64,000 nucleotides of DNA from Saturnia japonica (Eukaryota > Arthropoda > Insecta > Lepidoptera > Saturniidae), in assembly GCA_033032175.1 (NCBI GenBank), contig CM065313.1, positions 14,485,327 to 14,549,326 of the forward strand. Reading direction: 5' to 3'. The position numbers were made by a program, and so were the translations under genes. Shown piece by piece: positions 8,719-18,870 of this stretch (position 1 is the first letter of the stretch; every line of letters begins with the position of its first letter). Under the pieces are notes generated by a model that saw only the letters and a list, made by a program, of their open reading frames with translations, was not told where the DNA came from and did no database searches.

Positions 8719-11700
8719 TACACTTAAATTATGACGGCATAAATAAACTACCGCATATTTATATTCCTGAAATTGATGCTCGTTTAATGATTGATACCGG
8801 AAGTACCAGAAGTTTTATTAGTCCCGCTAAAGCTGATGAATATTTTTCAGATTATAAATATATTGATCCTTTTGAAGTTATTAGTACACATGGACGTAGC
8901 CTACATGACGAAGTTATAGATATACCTTTATTGGAAAGTTTTAAAAGTCCGATGAATCATAAATTTTATATATATAATGTAGATGGAAGATATGACGGAT
9001 TAATAGGTTCTAACTTATTAAAAATATTGAACGCGACTATAGACATGAAAAATTTAATTTTACGGACACAAAATACAGAAATTCCAATAATTTATAGTCC
9101 CCCGTGGGAAATAACGCTAGAACCACGCACTGAAACCCGTGTTAAGGTGCCTACAAATTTAATTAATGGTGAAGCAATAATTAATTTTAAAAATTTTGGA
9201 AATGAAGTACGTATGCCTAGCGCTATAGTTACTTGCAAAGATTCATTTGCAACAACAGTCATGCAGAATGCTTCGCAAGATAGTGTGACTTTAACTTTTA
9301 ACGAACCATTGAATATAACCAGCCTTAATAATAATACTTGCAAAATAAATTTATCAACCGGGCAACAATTAAATGATTTTGAGATTGATGAATTACTTAC
9401 ACAAAATTTATCGAAACTCCGATTAGATCATGCTAATCAAGAAGAACGAGAAGCAATAGAAAAACTTTGTTTTGAATACAGGGATATATTCTATTGTGAT
9501 AAACTGCCTCTTACATTTTCTAATCAAGTAAAACATCGAATCCGGACTAAAAATGAAGATCCAATTTTCATACGGCAATACCGACTTCCACCATCGCAAA
9601 ACGATGAAATACAGAAACAAGTTGAAAAATTACTAAAAGATAATGTTATACAAGAATCGTTTTCACCATGGAGTGCACCCGTACACCTAGTTCCAAAAAA
9701 GATGGACGCCTCCGGTGAACAGAAATTTAGAATGGTTGTAGACTATCGACGTATAAATGATATTACTACTGATGATAAGTATCCTTTACCAAATATTAAT
9801 GATTTATTCGACAAGTTAGGGAAATCTACTTACTTCAGTACATTGGATTTAGCAAGTGGGTACCACCAAATTGAAGTTGATGAACAAGATAGACCCAAAA
9901 CTGCATTCACTACACCAATGGGACATTTTGAATTTACACGGATGCCATTTGGACTTAAAACAGCACCTGCAACATTTCAACGCGCAATGGATAACGTGTT
10001 ACGTGGGTTGCAAGGTATACATTGCTTAGTATATTTAGATGACATCATCATTTATTCTAGTAGTATACAAGAACATGTAGAGAAGCTAAGAAAAGTGTTC
10101 GATCGTCTCAAACAAACCAATCTTAAAGTAACTCTCGATAAATGTGAGTTTTTTAAAAAAGATGTACTCTACTTAGGACACAAAATTACGAAGCATGGTT
10201 TACAACCAAATGATGATAAAATCAGGGCAGTACTTGCCTTCCCACTCCCCAGAACATCCACTGAAATTAAAAGTTTTCTTGGCCTGATAGGCTACTACCG
10301 AAAATTCATAAAGGATTTTTCAAAAATTACACAACCCCTTACATCGTGTTTGAAAAAGAAAAATAAAATTGAAATTAATGAATCATATGTTCAAGCTTTT
10401 CAAAAATGTAAAGAGCTACTTGTGAATGCTCCTATATTACAGTTTCCTGATTTTTCTAAACCCTTCATTTTAACAACAGACGCGTCAAACTACGCTTTAG
10501 GCGCTGTCCTTTCACAAGGATCAGTTGGAAATGAAAAACCTATCGCATATGCAAGTCGTACTCTTAATGATGCAGAAACACGTTACAGTACAATAGAAAA
10601 GGAACTGTTAGCCATCGTTTGGGCAGTAAAACACTTCCGTCCTTACCTGTATGGACGCAAATTCACAATATTTACTGACCACAGACCTTTAGCATGGTTA
10701 AATTCACTGAAAGAACCTAATAGTAAACTTACTAGATGGAAATTGAGACTAGCTGAGTTCGATTTTGACATAATATACAAGAACGGTAAACAAAATAGTA
10801 ATGCTGATGCTCTATCACGAATTAAATTAAATATATTAAAGGACGATATGTCCTTACGAGTAAACGTGAGTGACACTGAACGATCTGAGAGTCCAATACT
10901 AATTTCAGACTCATCAGAAACGTTAACTATTCCTTCAGATTCCGATAAGACTTTAACTCACCCAATTCGTTCTCCTTCATCCAGTACTATTACTGCCTGT
11001 TCATTACCGGAAACCATACATTCTGCTGAAGATATTGATACGAATGGTATTCCCATTATTGAAGAAGCCATCGACACAAAACCTAATCAAATCCTTATTT
11101 TTACTTGGAACAGAAACCAATTATCAATAAAAGACTTATCACATGAAAAACAAAAAATTTTGGAAGTACATTTACCTGTAAACAACACTAACCTTGTTAA
11201 GAAATTTCTTTTAGAATATATAAAACCTAAAATTAAATATTTCTTTTACTTTGAGAGCGAAATTCACCGTAAACAATTTACAAATGCCGTGATAAAACTA
11301 TTTAAAAAAGATACCGTCAAAATATATGAATGTACTAAAAGAGTTATATACTTAGGTGATGAAAAAGAGCAACGTGCCACTATACTTGCTTATCATCAAG
11401 GTAAAACAAGTCACCGTGGAATCAAAGAAACTCTTATGAAATTAAAGCGTAATTATTTTTGGACAAATATGGATATAACAGTCGCTTCTGTAATCAATTC
11501 TTGTGAAACTTGTAAAACTCTAAAATATGATCGCAAACCTTTAAAACCAGAATTAATGTTAACGCAAACTCAAACAAAACCTTTTGCTGAAATATTTATA
11601 GATATATTCTCTATAGAAGGAAGCTACTTCCTTACCATAATAGATGCTTTCAGTAAACTAGGTCAGGCTTTTGAAATATCCAATCGCTCTACACCTGAAG

Positions 11701-12434
11701 TAGTTCGTGCCTTAATTAAATTTTTCTCATTTTATGGCGTACCAAATAAGATCAGTGCTGATTCTGGTACTGAATTCAACAATACACTTTTAAAAGAAAC
11801 ATTACAATTTTATAAAATAGAATTACACATAAGCACTCCACATAATCCTAATTCTATGGGTTTAATTGAAAGATTCCATTCAACTATTTTAGAAATATAT
11901 CGTATCGCTAAATATGAACATAAAATAACTGACGCGGCTAACGTTATGACTTATGCAATTATGTCATACAATCAAACCATTCACTCAACGACTGGTCTTA
12001 CACCATTTGAAGTAGTTTTTGGACACACTGATTCTAATAGTACTTTTGAAGTAAACTTTAACAAACAATATACGCAACAATTAGTAAACGATCATATGAA
12101 ACGAACGAAATATCTTTATAAATATTTAACAGACAAAGTAATTGAAAATAAAGAAAAGATTAAAACAAAACGTGGTGGTGAAACATCATTTGATATTCAA
12201 GAAGAGGACACTATATTTGTAAAAGGTGTTAATACAAGGCGAAGTAAAGATAAACCGCGTTATCAAAAAGCACAAGTATATGGTAAAATTGACAGAAATA
12301 TCTGTCCTGTAAAAATGAAAACTCGAAAAACAAACGTGCCTATTAAGGATATAAAACGACCTTCGCAGGTACCTCCTCGGGCTCCTGGCTCTGATCATCA
12401 GGATTCACGCCCTTCAACTTCACAGAATCGATAA
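8670..12434 (+). CDS. pol: Pol polyprotein: protease, RT, RNase H, integrase
   Basis: A 1254-codon open frame, probably made only as a Gag-Pol fusion. In order: protease with DTGS at about residues 42-45; reverse transcriptase with YLDD at 455-458 and FGLKTAPATFQ; RNase H with TTDASNYALG near 604; integrase with an HHCC zinc finger (HQGKTSHRG to SCETC, about 905-950) and catalytic Asp, Asp and Glu in IFIDIFS, SADSGTEF and GLIERFH. No chromodomain is seen at the C-terminus. No stop or frameshift was found and every catalytic residue I looked for is present, so the enzyme could be active. The 3' end overlaps the env exon. Confidence 0.95.
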   Translation: MRKFSYKSLQERPPEIVHLNYDGINKLPHIYIPEIDARLMIDTGSTRSFISPAKADEYFSDYKYIDPFEVISTHGRSLHDEVIDIPLLESFKSPMNHKFYIYNVDGRYDGLIGSNLLKILNATIDMKNLILRTQNTEIPIIYSPPWEITLEPRTETRVKVPTNLINGEAIINFKNFGNEVRMPSAIVTCKDSFATTVMQNASQDSVTLTFNEPLNITSLNNNTCKINLSTGQQLNDFEIDELLTQNLSKLRLDHANQEEREAIEKLCFEYRDIFYCDKLPLTFSNQVKHRIRTKNEDPIFIRQYRLPPSQNDEIQKQVEKLLKDNVIQESFSPWSAPVHLVPKKMDASGEQKFRMVVDYRRINDITTDDKYPLPNINDLFDKLGKSTYFSTLDLASGYHQIEVDEQDRPKTAFTTPMGHFEFTRMPFGLKTAPATFQRAMDNVLRGLQGIHCLVYLDDIIIYSSSIQEHVEKLRKVFDRLKQTNLKVTLDKCEFFKKDVLYLGHKITKHGLQPNDDKIRAVLAFPLPRTSTEIKSFLGLIGYYRKFIKDFSKITQPLTSCLKKKNKIEINESYVQAFQKCKELLVNAPILQFPDFSKPFILTTDASNYALGAVLSQGSVGNEKPIAYASRTLNDAETRYSTIEKELLAIVWAVKHFRPYLYGRKFTIFTDHRPLAWLNSLKEPNSKLTRWKLRLAEFDFDIIYKNGKQNSNADALSRIKLNILKDDMSLRVNVSDTERSESPILISDSSETLTIPSDSDKTLTHPIRSPSSSTITACSLPETIHSAEDIDTNGIPIIEEAIDTKPNQILIFTWNRNQLSIKDLSHEKQKILEVHLPVNNTNLVKKFLLEYIKPKIKYFFYFESEIHRKQFTNAVIKLFKKDTVKIYECTKRVIYLGDEKEQRATILAYHQGKTSHRGIKETLMKLKRNYFWTNMDITVASVINSCETCKTLKYDRKPLKPELMLTQTQTKPFAEIFIDIFSIEGSYFLTIIDAFSKLGQAFEISNRSTPEVVRALIKFFSFYGVPNKISADSGTEFNNTLLKETLQFYKIELHISTPHNPNSMGLIERFHSTILEIYRIAKYEHKITDAANVMTYAIMSYNQTIHSTTGLTPFEVVFGHTDSNSTFEVNFNKQYTQQLVNDHMKRTKYLYKYLTDKVIENKEKIKTKRGGETSFDIQEEDTIFVKGVNTRRSKDKPRYQKAQVYGKIDRNICPVKMKTRKTNVPIKDIKRPSQVPPRAPGSDHQDSRPSTSQNR
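8676..8682 (+). promoter_or_regulatory. -1 ribosomal frameshift site, gag to pol
   Basis: The heptamer AAATTTT sits so that the gag frame reads A AAT TTT, the X XXY YYZ slippery pattern. It lies inside the 49-base gag/pol overlap, and slipping back one base enters the open pol frame. I did not identify a downstream pseudoknot by eye. Confidence 0.75.
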
Positions 12435-13818
12435 AAATCCCGGTATAGTCCTTGTGAAACAAGGTCAAGCTAGTGTAAGTTATGATAAGTGGACAATAAT
12501 TAAGATTTTAGATTTAAGTCTGATACGTGAGGATTTAGAATTCAATATAAAAAGATATACTAAATTTAATCAATATTTAAAAACACATTTTGATAATGAA
12601 ACATCTAATGTTCAACTTTTTAATGTAAAGCTTCAAACGAATTATGTAATGAATATTAGTATTCAAAAATTAGAACAGTTATCTCCATCAACTAGAATTA
12701 AACGTGGACTTCTCAATCCTCTTGGATCTATTATTAAGCTTATAACTGGTAACTTAGATCATAATGATGCTTTAAGATATGAAAATATGATTGATTCTCT
12801 AACGACACGCCAAAATACACTCATTAAAAAGGTAACCTTAATATCAGATATTTCTGAATCAATGATAAAGATAACAAATTTCACGAAGGACAATTTCATT
12901 CGAATAGATAAAGAGTTACGAGAAATAAAAAAATTAATAAATCAAACTAATATTGATATAACTACCCATAATTTTATTAATGTTTATAATTTATTTTTCC
13001 ATAATTTTCAACTACTCTACATTCGGTTGAATGAAATTGAAACTTCTCTGGCATTCAGTAAATTAAAAATATTACACCAATCTCTTATAAACTCAAATGA
13101 ATTATTAGAATTGTTAAAAAAGATAGAGAAATTCTACAAACTTGTGTATCCAGTAAGTTATGACAATTTAGTTAAAATAGAGCAATGTATAGAGCTTAAA
13201 GCTTATACAAAAGGAAGTCAAATAACATTCATTTTAGATATACCAATAATTAGAGATGAAATTTATATATACTACAGAGCAATTCCAATACCTATGACCA
13301 ATCCTTCTAATCATACCACCATCATTATTCCTAAATTTCCTTACCTATTAGTAAAAGGGTCTAAATTTGTCTCGCTCACTTTACCTTGTAATGAACTTCA
13401 CGACGAAATGTTCCTGTGTCACGAGGATGATTCTCGAACAACTTCAGAAGACACTTGCATAACAGCATTAATTCAATTTTCTTCGAATACGAGTTCTTGT
13501 CATCCAGTACCAGTTGAAATCAAGACCATTAAGATACAACCAATTGGAAAAGAGAGATGGATTCTTCATAGTAACGCTGAGAATATATTATCAAAAATTT
13601 GTAACGACGAAATAACGAAAGAAAATATAGAAGGGACATACTTCCTCGTCCTAGATGACCATTGCGATGTTAAAATTGGTGAAATTACGCTAAAAGCTCA
13701 CCATATTACTACGAGTAATTTGAAGATGTCAAAATTACCGATTATTAATCTTCCCGAAAAACAATTACTGAGCAACAATTGCAACGTGAACCCATCAATT
13801 TGGATAACAGTGAATTAA
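12369..13818 (+). CDS. env: Env glycoprotein, main open frame
   Basis: The env frame is open from 12355; the spliced exon probably begins at 12369, after the acceptor, and runs to a stop at 13816-13818. With the leader exon at 7011-7027 the frame is 489 codons including the stop. Counting without the leader, GTG 12454 is only an arbitrary start. It begins with a hydrophobic run fit for a signal peptide. A furin-type cleavage site RIKR near 12696 is followed by GLLNPLGS, the fusion-peptide-like pattern of errantivirus Env. Cys residues are concentrated in the C-terminal part. The membrane anchor is missing from this frame and lies in the next one, so this copy would end early as read. Env would act at the cell surface. 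Confidence 0.85.
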
Positions 13819-14096
13819 TAAATCTTCAACATTTAAATAATCTTTTAAAAATCAGTGAAAGTGAACTAAAAACATCAAGTGAAAGAATTATTAATGTAAA
13901 AAGTGTTAGTGCCGGAACTTTATTGTTATATGTGATTATATTTCTATTAATTCTTGTATTCTTAGTATATAAGCTCAGTTTTTGTAAAAATCATTGCTAT
14001 CGAAATAATCATAGTGATAATCATCCCTCTGATAATTTCGAACTTGAGGGGGGAGGAGTTATGCAGTCTGTACCCTCTCTTATTACGTCTTGTTAA
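13749..14096 (+). pseudogene. Env C-terminus with membrane anchor, out of frame
   Basis: This second frame overlaps the end of the main env frame (13749-13818) and stops at 14094-14096, inside the 3' LTR. It encodes a helical stalk and one strong transmembrane segment (LLLYVIIFLLILVFLVYKL), then a short Cys/His-containing tail. That is what the main env frame lacks, so a one-base change within 13749-13818 has separated the two. Programmed slippage or a sequencing error are alternatives. Confidence 0.8.
14046..14056 (+). other. polypurine tract
   Basis: GAGGGGGGAGG immediately before the 3' LTR, where plus-strand DNA synthesis is primed in retroelements. Confidence 0.85.
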
Positions 14097-14363
14097 TTGG
14101 TACATACGTTAGAAATGCTGATGTTACGTTTTTAACCCATATTATGTCTGCAAACTACTGATAGACACCTGGTGTTTTGACTGAATGTATTGCGACATAT
14201 TTCTCATTATTTCATAGTAAACAGCCCCACTTTGTGTTTATAGAATAAGAGTTTATAAAAGAGACATTTGTAACAAATAAAAGCATTCTTAATAAAGCTT
14301 CTTGAGAATCAGTCTTGTCTTAGACTTTTTAAAAACCCTCGGCAGTGCTCCCGAAATTTAACT
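14057..14363 (+). repeat. 3' LTR of the provirus
   Basis: 307 bp reading the same as the 5' LTR, followed by the ACCT target duplication at 14364-14367. The out-of-frame Env tail ends inside it. Confidence 0.93.
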
Positions 14364-14524
14364 ACCTATGTATATAATTAGAAATGTGCAATATTTTAAA
14401 ATCATGCAATGATTGTACTCTTCTAGATGTGGATACAGCATGCACATAAGTTATAGAGAAAAAAAAAAAAAAAAACACATTAGGCGGTACAAAAACTAAG
14501 TAAACTAAAATCATAGAAATTACA

Positions 14525-17329
14525 TTATTTAAGTATTTTAAGAATATTTTTAATAGAGGAAATAGAACCTGAAAATATATCAATCTCTGTGCGAACAGCG
14601 TTACAGAAAGAGGACATACGATATATTGGAGAATGTTGAGCAATATTTGTTCTGCAATGAGGCAGGTAAAAAGTTTTTCTGTTATGCAAACGACTGCCCA
14701 AACGTGGAATCGCAAAATTCAAACGTTCAAGAATGTAGGGGGAGTCGGTGATTCCATGTAGCAATTTAAAAAGACACACGATGTCCGAGTTCCTCCTACG
14801 AGTACAAAGCGACATAACTCTGTAATAAGAAAGGCGTTCTTCATAAGTTTTCAATATTTTACATTTGTAATCAGAATATGCCAAGAGGTACATGAAACGC
14901 TTTTGTACTCGTTCAATTCTGTCAGAATGTACTTGGTAGCAGGGATTCCAAACAGGACTATTGTATTCTAAAATTCCGCGTAGAATAGTATTGTAAATTA
15001 TTATCGTTAGGCTGGGTTCTTTAAATATTTTCATCTGACGACTAATAAACCCAGATAATTTGGATGATTTTTGGATTATGTTATCGATGTGATATCGAAA
15101 GCTCAAAGATCCATCTACAATGATGCCCAAGTCTCGAATAGTTGTTACTTCCTTTAATTTAATAGAGTCGATCATATAATCACCGATATGAGGCTTTTTC
15201 TTTCTTGTAAACTTTATATGAAAACACTTATCTGGATTAAGCGACATGCCATTAAAACTACACCATTTCTTAACATTGTCAATGTCAGATTGTAGACATT
15301 GTACGTCTAAAGTACTACTAACAATGCGATATAATTTTAAATCATCAGCATACATTTTGAATTTACACTGAATGGAATCGCAAAGATCATTTATAAATAT
15401 TAGGAAAAAAAGCGGACCCAAATGGGAACCTTGAGGAACTCCAGACGGAATCTCAGACACCATAGATTTGTGGCCATGAATTGCTACCAATTGGGAGCGT
15501 TTACCCAGATACGATTCACACCATCTTAATAAGGAACCATGTATACCCATATACGCAAGTTTATTTACAAGCAAATTGTGATTTACTAAGTCAAATGCTT
15601 TTCGGAAATCTGTATAAATTGCATGCACTTCTTGGTTATCATCAAGAGCTTCAGATATATCAGATACATATTCTAGCAAATTCGTAGCAGTTGATTTCCG
15701 TGGTAGGAAACCATGTTGATTGGAATTGATGCGGTTCTGAATATGGGGTAGTATCTTCTTATATACCAATGATTCGAAAATTTTTCCACAAATGGATAAA
15801 ATGGATATTGGTCTATAATTTGTCACATCATCCAGTGCCCCTGACTTGTGAATTGGTGTTATATGTGCAAGTTTCCAGGTCGCCGGGAATTTACCAGTGT
15901 TTAGAGATTGTGTATACAGCTGTGTTAGTGGCTTAAATAAATTTTCGGCACATTTTCTAAGCAAAATTGGGGGTAGCAGGTCAGGCCCCGGGCCCTTGTT
16001 GCAATCTAGTGATTGTAGCGATCTCAGAACTTCTTGCTCAGTAATATCACAGTTACTAATAGGCACATCATTGAAATTAGTATGACGATTAGTATCTAAA
16101 CTAGTGGAGAACTGTGTGTTAGATTGATTCGTACTATAAATAGTTTGAAAGTATTTGCTAAAAAGTTCTGCAATAGTCTGCCCATCCGCAGCCACCACAT
16201 CCCCAAAGTGCATTTTATTAGGTATGCCATCACTATTATTTGTTTGGTCTTTGACAAATTTCCAAAAATATTTAGGACAACGTCGTAAATGAGAAGCTGC
16301 CTGTTCTTTAAAATTATTATAACAATGCTTAATCATCTCATCGCAACGCCGCCGTAAAATATTGAATGTTGCTTTATCCAGTGGGTTACTATACTTGATG
16401 TATCTGGAATGGTATTTGTTTTTCTCTTTAAGAGCTTTGATAAGGGAGGAACTAAACCACACGGGATATTTTTCATCTCTTATTTTTCGCATAGGAGTAT
16501 GTCTCAGAAATATTTGCATAATTGTATTGTAAAATATTTCCAGCATTACATCGATATCATAAACATCCTTCCAGATAAATGACCAATCTATGTCTTGTAG
16601 CTCACTATTCACAGCATCATAGTTGCACCTATTAAAGTTATAAATTGGTAATTTTTTTTGCTTAAGTGGAGAACTGTGCGGCTTATTTAATTCAATTTCG
16701 ATGCTTGGATGATGTAAATCCAAGGGTAAGACAGGATTTGTAACTTTAGATATAGTGACATTAGTCGGGTGATTACAAAGTACCAAGTCTAAAATACGTT
16801 GATTTTCATTTGTGACATAATTACACTGATATAAATTATTAAAAGCAAGGGTATCAATAAAAAGATTTTCAATATTACTAGAAGTCGATAGTGCAGATAA
16901 ACTGTAAGAATCGTGTTGCCATTTTAGATTAGAAAGATTGAAATCACCTACTAATAAAGCTGTAGAAGATGTAGAAATCTTGTTTTGAATTATTTCAGTG
17001 GTGTTTTTGAGGTAAGTGTCAATGTATTCGTATCTTATTGGAGATGGAACGTATATTGCACAAATATCAACGTAAAAGCCGTTGCCGACTTTTACAGAAA
17101 GCCAAATATCCTCACATGATGATTCCCATTTAGATTTTCTTAGTACCTCGTATCTCTTTTGTACAGCAATCATTACTCCCCCTCCATCATTTTTGACAGA
17201 AGCAGAAGAAGTAGAGGATCTATCACGTCTGAATACGTTATAACGCTGATCGATAATCTCGCGATCATATACACCACTATTGAGCCACGTTTCAGTTATT
17301 ATAATTACATCGAAATTGTTACTTAGCAC
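14525..17329 (-). CDS. LINE ORF2: endonuclease and reverse transcriptase
   Basis: 934 codons from the first ATG. It carries an AP-type endonuclease (IIITETWL, GGGVMIAVQ, LLVGDFNLS), a reverse transcriptase with TDFRKAFD, SGVPQGSHLGP and the catalytic MYADDLKLY, and a CR1/Jockey-like C-terminal domain. The protein nicks target DNA and copies the element RNA onto it. The open frame actually runs from 17410 and includes QNVRGLRTK, the conserved first strand of the endonuclease, upstream of the first ATG. Translation therefore probably starts upstream without an in-frame ATG, perhaps by re-initiation after ORF1, which ends about 40 bases earlier. Confidence 0.93.
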   Translation of the reverse strand: MLSNNFDVIIITETWLNSGVYDREIIDQRYNVFRRDRSSTSSASVKNDGGGVMIAVQKRYEVLRKSKWESSCEDIWLSVKVGNGFYVDICAIYVPSPIRYEYIDTYLKNTTEIIQNKISTSSTALLVGDFNLSNLKWQHDSYSLSALSTSSNIENLFIDTLAFNNLYQCNYVTNENQRILDLVLCNHPTNVTISKVTNPVLPLDLHHPSIEIELNKPHSSPLKQKKLPIYNFNRCNYDAVNSELQDIDWSFIWKDVYDIDVMLEIFYNTIMQIFLRHTPMRKIRDEKYPVWFSSSLIKALKEKNKYHSRYIKYSNPLDKATFNILRRRCDEMIKHCYNNFKEQAASHLRRCPKYFWKFVKDQTNNSDGIPNKMHFGDVVAADGQTIAELFSKYFQTIYSTNQSNTQFSTSLDTNRHTNFNDVPISNCDITEQEVLRSLQSLDCNKGPGPDLLPPILLRKCAENLFKPLTQLYTQSLNTGKFPATWKLAHITPIHKSGALDDVTNYRPISILSICGKIFESLVYKKILPHIQNRINSNQHGFLPRKSTATNLLEYVSDISEALDDNQEVHAIYTDFRKAFDLVNHNLLVNKLAYMGIHGSLLRWCESYLGKRSQLVAIHGHKSMVSEIPSGVPQGSHLGPLFFLIFINDLCDSIQCKFKMYADDLKLYRIVSSTLDVQCLQSDIDNVKKWCSFNGMSLNPDKCFHIKFTRKKKPHIGDYMIDSIKLKEVTTIRDLGIIVDGSLSFRYHIDNIIQKSSKLSGFISRQMKIFKEPSLTIIIYNTILRGILEYNSPVWNPCYQVHSDRIERVQKRFMYLLAYSDYKCKILKTYEERLSYYRVMSLCTRRRNSDIVCLFKLLHGITDSPYILERLNFAIPRLGSRLHNRKTFYLPHCRTNIAQHSPIYRMSSFCNAVRTEIDIFSGSISSIKNILKILK

Positions 17330-17451
17330 AGTAATATAAAAATCTTCAGTTTTTGTTCTAAGTCCTCTTACATTTTGATAATATATTTTTAGAGAGAATT
17401 TAATAAATGATCAATATAGTCAACATGCTTAATATTAGAATAAGAGCACAA

Positions 17452-18531
17452 TTACAGAGAACTTAAAACATCATTATTTTTTATCGTTATTGGAGGTGAT
17501 TTTATATCCTTTCGCACAAAAATACGCCCGTTTCGAACCCATACGAATTGGTAGCCTTTAGATTTTGCGACATGTCTAGTATCAGCATGCAATTTCTTGT
17601 TCGCAGGAGATAGGTGCTCAGTGATATATATTTGCATCTTCTCACCAGAAATGCCTAAGTGGGTAGAGTTGAGCTTATCAGTTTCGTGTTTTTTATTGAA
17701 GTCTCGAACTGCTCCCAGTAGATGGTCACGAGAACGTGGCGTAGATAGTTTAAGCACTATATTCCGAGGACGTTTGGATTCTTCGTTTTGCTTAGCAACT
17801 CTATGAAAATTAACAATATCCGTGTTGGGCAAGTTGCACGAAATTGTTCGTGTAAGCTGGTGAATAATGCTAAGTAGATTTTCGGATTTATGTTCCGGAA
17901 CACATTGAATTTCTACATTATGATCTCTTGCTTGTTGTTCCATTTCGTTGAGTTTAGCATTCATATTATTTACTTGAACAATTATTCGAGTATTTTCAGC
18001 TGTCAGTGTTGATAATGAGTCACTATTTTCCTTGTTTATTTTTACTTGATCATCAGTAAAATTGGAAAAAAAATCCACGGATTTGGTAATTTCATCAAGT
18101 TCTTCACGCATTGTGGAAAAGTTGGAGTTTAATTCTCTTATATCCTGCTGCACTTTGATCAAAGTAGAGTTAAATTTGTCCAAACTTACTTGCTGACTTT
18201 TAAATTTATCATTCATATCCATATGCAGTTTGCGTATCTCTTGTAAGATAGCATCTTGTGAGCATATTGATGATGGAGGAGAAATTGTGAGTGAGCCAGT
18301 ATCAGCCGTAAGGTCAACCTGACTCCTGCTATGAATGGGTGTATTGCTATTATTCCCACCTTTAGGTTGAGCAGAAATGCAAGTTGGACATATCCACTTA
18401 GAGCGTAATATTGTTGATTCGCCATATTTCACACAATCTTGGTGATAGGAATTATTGCAGTTACAGTTTGTGCATTTAATGCGCTTTTGGTTAACTATTA
18501 TGTTGTTGTTACATACTGAACATTGAACCAT
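17452..18531 (-). CDS. LINE ORF1: PHD-type finger and RNA-binding protein
   Basis: 359 residues. A Cys-rich finger opens the protein (CSVC, CTNCNCNNSYHQDC, WICPTC), with the Cys4-His-Cys3 spacing of PHD fingers known from CR1-type ORF1 proteins. The middle (about residues 90-200) is a likely coiled coil. The C-terminal half (QQARDHNVEIQCVPE and after) resembles the RNA-binding region of LINE ORF1 proteins. It would coat LINE RNA and help target-primed reverse transcription. No break was found. ORF2 follows in the same direction. Confidence 0.85.
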   Translation of the reverse strand: MVQCSVCNNNIIVNQKRIKCTNCNCNNSYHQDCVKYGESTILRSKWICPTCISAQPKGGNNSNTPIHSRSQVDLTADTGSLTISPPSSICSQDAILQEIRKLHMDMNDKFKSQQVSLDKFNSTLIKVQQDIRELNSNFSTMREELDEITKSVDFFSNFTDDQVKINKENSDSLSTLTAENTRIIVQVNNMNAKLNEMEQQARDHNVEIQCVPEHKSENLLSIIHQLTRTISCNLPNTDIVNFHRVAKQNEESKRPRNIVLKLSTPRSRDHLLGAVRDFNKKHETDKLNSTHLGISGEKMQIYITEHLSPANKKLHADTRHVAKSKGYQFVWVRNGRIFVRKDIKSPPITIKNNDVLSSL

Positions 18532-18789
18532 TGTACCGGTGTACGTAGCGCTTTAATATCGTATTTTCTAAACGACGAAGATAAATAAACATACACTAAC
18601 TTGCGATTCCTTGCTAATATTGTTCCATAGGTATTTTCTCGTTTCATGTGTATAGCACTGAATCGCACTAGATAACACTATCAACGTATTAAACCTCGTA
18701 TTAAGTTTACGTTCGCGCACTTTTTATGTAATTTCAGTTTATCTTAGACACCAAAATATATTTATTTTTAAGTACAATTGTAAGTAAAA

Positions 18790-18870
18790 AACTCAAGATG
18801 TGAGTGACATATATGTTATATATATATTTATTATTATATATATTATATATATATTATATATAGATATTAT
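18790..18870. repeat. (AT)n-rich microsatellite
   Basis: About 80 bp of TATATATA runs broken by short TTATTATT pieces. Confidence 0.85.

Larger units (their letters stand above)
6531..14363 (+). mobile_element. errantivirus-like provirus (gypsy class) with env
   Basis: A complete insect endogenous retrovirus-like element of 7833 bp. It has two 307-bp LTRs with AGTTA...TAACT ends, a tRNA-Ser-type primer site, gag, pol (protease, reverse transcriptase, RNase H, integrase), env, and a polypurine tract. The flanking duplication is ACCT (6527-6530 and 14364-14367). I found no difference between the LTRs by eye, so insertion is recent. Gag and pol are uninterrupted; env has one frame break before its membrane anchor. 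It lies inside the 3' UTR of a minus-strand LINE, in the opposite orientation. Errantiviruses such as gypsy and ZAM are the closest family known to me. Confidence 0.93.
14364..18760 (-). mobile_element. CR1/Jockey-group LINE, ORFs intact
   Basis: Minus-strand non-LTR retrotransposon with ORF1 (18531-17452), ORF2 (17329-14525) and a 3' UTR that continues across the provirus to an (AAAT)n tail at 6480. Sequence upstream of ORF1 to about 18760 is probably its 5' UTR, but I cannot fix the 5' border or a target duplication. A run of about 17 A residues at 14459-14475 lies within the 3' UTR. Both ORFs are uninterrupted, so the copy is young; the provirus in its 3' UTR is younger still. Confidence 0.85.
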
